64,000 nt of DNA from an uncultured bacterium (lineage in GTDB: Bacteria; CSSED10-310; CALFER01), in assembly GCA_937951895.1 (NCBI GenBank), contig CALFER010000020.1, forward strand, positions 130,805-194,804. The letters are read 5' to 3'. Below the pieces are notes generated by a model, which saw only the letters and a list, made by a program, of their open reading frames with translations, did not search any database and was not told where the DNA came from. Below, in pieces: positions 62,176-64,000 of this stretch (positions within the stretch are counted from its first letter, which is position 1; every line of letters starts with the position of its first letter). The translations under genes were made by a program, and so were the position numbers.

Positions 62176-64000
62176 ATGAAGAACCGGATTCCGGCTGTTG
62201 TTCTGGTCATGTTGTTCTCAACTTTTGCCGTTTCGGCGATCGGGCCGCACATGGTGGTGCATATCGACTATTCCGATCGCGCCGAGGCCTATCCGGTGCT
62301 GCGCGCACTGGTCGTCGCATTTGAAGATGTTCAGCCGACCCGGGCGCGCGCTCTCGTTCTGCCCGAACAGTACGATCGCATTGTGGCGCTGGGATACCGT
62401 GTCGAGGTGCTCTACCGGGACAGCCGGGATCGTGCCGCCGAGCGTCGTGCGGCGATGGGCGGACGCTGGATGTCCTACGCGAATCTCGTGAGCTTCATGC
62501 AGTCGACCGCAACGACGTACTCCTCGATCTGCCGCCTTCACAATATCGGCAACTCGACGGACGGCCGGGCGATCTATGTCATGGAGATCACGGACAATCC
62601 GGACACGGATGAAACCGACGAAGCCGAAGTCCGGTTGATCGGCAACATTCACGGCGATGAATACATGTCGTTCGAACTGATGCGGCTGATGATCGAGTAT
62701 CTGACCACCAATTACGGATCCGTAACACAGGTCACCAACCTCGTGAATTCACGGGAAATCTGGATACAGCCCTCGGTCAATCCGGACGGGCACGAGGACG
62801 GCACACGAGAAAACTCCAACGGTGTGGACATGAACCGGAATCACGGCTACATGTACTACTCGGGGTACTCGTCCGGTTCCGGTCCGTTTTCCGAGGTGGA
62901 ACTCCAGCGTTTCCGGGAATACTCGCTCCAGCGGAATTTCTCGATGTCGCTCTCGTTCCACGGCGAGACCACTTATTTCAATTACCCCTGGAACTTCACG
63001 GGATACAACGCATGGGACAAGGCCCAGTTTATTGCTCTGGGGAACGTGTACACCGCCTCCAACGGCTATACCGTTGTTGAAGGATTCGACTGGTATCAGA
63101 CCAACGGCGACACGGACGACTGGAGTTACGGCTGTCGCGGAAACTTCGATATCACGATCGAAACGCCTCATTACTCGGAATCGTATATCACAACGGACTG
63201 GAACGACAATCGGGACGAGATGCTTTACATCGTCGAGCAAGCCGGTTACGGACTGTCGGGAGTCGTGACGGATGCATCGAGCGGGACTCCCCTGGAAGCG
63301 CTCGTCACAGTCACGCAGCATCCGATCATGGTGTATACCGATCCCGTCGCAGGCGATTATCACAGGCCTCTGCAGGCCGGGACTTACAGCATTTCTGTCT
63401 GGGCCAACGGATATGCGACTCAGACCGCCTCGAACCTGACCGTCACGGCGAACGCGACCACCACTCAGAATATTCAGCTCACGCAGAACGACGAATACTA
63501 TGCGATGCATGTGTGCTGGAGCAAAATCACCGGCGAGTATGAATCCTCGAGTTCTTCCTGGTACGCGATCTGGCCCCACCGTGCGCTGGGCCCGGTCGAC
63601 GGTGTGCCGGCGTCGCTGGGAAAAGGCTGCGAACTCGTGCTGGATATGGGTGAGGGGTTTGAAATCGAGAACAATTCAGGGAATGATCTGATCGTGTATG
63701 AAGCGGATATGGGCGATGGGAACGAGGGATTCACCCTGTCCGGGTCGGCGACCAGCTTCCTCGGACCATGGACGACCATCGGAACCGGAACCGGAACCAC
63801 CCAGTTCGATCTCAACGGGACGGGGCTTTCATCGGTCAGATATCTCCGGTTCGTCGACGACAACAACGGTAGCGCGCTGATACAGAATCCCGGCTTCGAC
63901 CTCGACGCAGTGAAAAGTCTGAATGTCGTCGGGACTCCGACGATGACGCCGACAGGCCCCACTCCGACTCCGACACGAACACCGACTGCGACCCCCACGG
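62176..64000 (+). CDS. Secreted M14 zinc carboxypeptidase with Thr-Pro tail (runs off the window end)
   Basis: At least 608 residues; the stop lies beyond the window. Signal peptide 1-21 (PAVVLVMLFSTFAVSA). The M14 domain (about 98-360) has zinc ligands H159 and E162 in GNIHGDEYMS and H262 in LSFHGE, an NPDG loop, and the catalytic Glu E329 in TIETPHYS. A carboxypeptidase-regulatory-like domain follows (about 362-440: GLSGVVTDASSGTPLEALV), then a beta-sandwich domain (GKGCELVLDMGEGFEIENNSG-like) and a TPTPT linker at the end, suggesting a further C-terminal domain. GGGAGG lies before the ATG. It hydrolyses C-terminal residues of extracellular peptides. Confidence 0.9.
   Translation, partial: MKNRIPAVVLVMLFSTFAVSAIGPHMVVHIDYSDRAEAYPVLRALVVAFEDVQPTRARALVLPEQYDRIVALGYRVEVLYRDSRDRAAERRAAMGGRWMSYANLVSFMQSTATTYSSICRLHNIGNSTDGRAIYVMEITDNPDTDETDEAEVRLIGNIHGDEYMSFELMRLMIEYLTTNYGSVTQVTNLVNSREIWIQPSVNPDGHEDGTRENSNGVDMNRNHGYMYYSGYSSGSGPFSEVELQRFREYSLQRNFSMSLSFHGETTYFNYPWNFTGYNAWDKAQFIALGNVYTASNGYTVVEGFDWYQTNGDTDDWSYGCRGNFDITIETPHYSESYITTDWNDNRDEMLYIVEQAGYGLSGVVTDASSGTPLEALVTVTQHPIMVYTDPVAGDYHRPLQAGTYSISVWANGYATQTASNLTVTANATTTQNIQLTQNDEYYAMHVCWSKITGEYESSSSSWYAIWPHRALGPVDGVPASLGKGCELVLDMGEGFEIENNSGNDLIVYEADMGDGNEGFTLSGSATSFLGPWTTIGTGTGTTQFDLNGTGLSSVRYLRFVDDNNGSALIQNPGFDLDAVKSLNVVGTPTMTPTGPTPTPTRTPTATPT

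Overview
This window comes from a Gram-negative bacterium, most likely an uncultured candidate-phylum lineage. LptD (outer-membrane LPS assembly), a YidC with a long periplasmic domain, an outer-membrane beta-barrel and several Sec-secreted proteins support a diderm envelope. The DNA is GC-rich apart from one visibly AT-richer stretch at about 40.6-42.9 kb. Proteins with Thr-Pro linkers, several cobalamin-type radical SAM proteins and an archaeal/eukaryote-type prolyl-tRNA synthetase fit a poorly characterised phylum. I cannot name the phylum from sequence alone.

Layout. 1-3 kb: minus-strand operon trxA, metallo-beta-lactamase-fold hydrolase, accD, lptD (cut by the window edge). 3.2-4.9 kb: a PIN-domain toxin/antitoxin pair with a palindromic operator, then a degraded secreted-protein locus. 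5-9.1 kb: minus-strand overlapping operon of a Pro/Lys-tailed membrane protein, a B12 radical SAM protein, an arylamine N-acetyltransferase-fold protein and a DUF4416 protein. 9.3-14.3 kb: a glycosyltransferase and four nucleotide-sugar enzymes (rfbB, rfbD, gmd-like, reductase) for dTDP- and GDP-linked 6-deoxyhexoses. 14.5-20 kb: a beta-barrel protein and the classical rpmH-rnpA-yidD-yidC-jag-mnmE operon, whose rpmH and rnpA both appear to start with TTG; no dnaA or oriC is seen next to it. 20-26 kb: an unknown Cys/His protein and an ABC exporter whose permease is fused to an M1 peptidase. 26-38 kb: a secreted repeat protein, a polytopic glycosyltransferase-like protein, a giant alpha-2-macroglobulin and a self-inhibited Fic protein.

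38-44 kb is accessory: secreted repeat proteins, then an apparent toxin-antitoxin-chaperone (TAC) operon made of a HigB/RelE-like toxin, an HTH antitoxin with a C-terminal extension and a SecB-like chaperone, followed by an overlapping membrane-anchored gene, an orphan gene and a 41-bp palindromic repeat array. 44-52 kb: a degenerate GGDEF protein, a small zinc-ribbon protein, two paralogous B12 radical SAM proteins, then a minus-strand operon of a third B12-type radical SAM protein, a GT2 glycosyltransferase and a radical SAM/SPASM protein. 52-64 kb: ornithine aminotransferase (rocD), a DUF3574 lipoprotein, a K+-independent-type H+-pyrophosphatase, a 42-bp tandem repeat, proS with an attenuator-like leader, a triple cohesin-like surface protein, an ALDH7-type dehydrogenase divergent from a LysR regulator, and a secreted M14 carboxypeptidase running off the end.

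The most interesting observations are the TAC operon with its extra membrane gene, a shared C-terminal domain of about 110 residues that ends three otherwise different secreted proteins, and the paralogous B12 radical SAM proteins tied to surface-type genes. No tRNA, rRNA, CRISPR array or insertion sequence was recognised.
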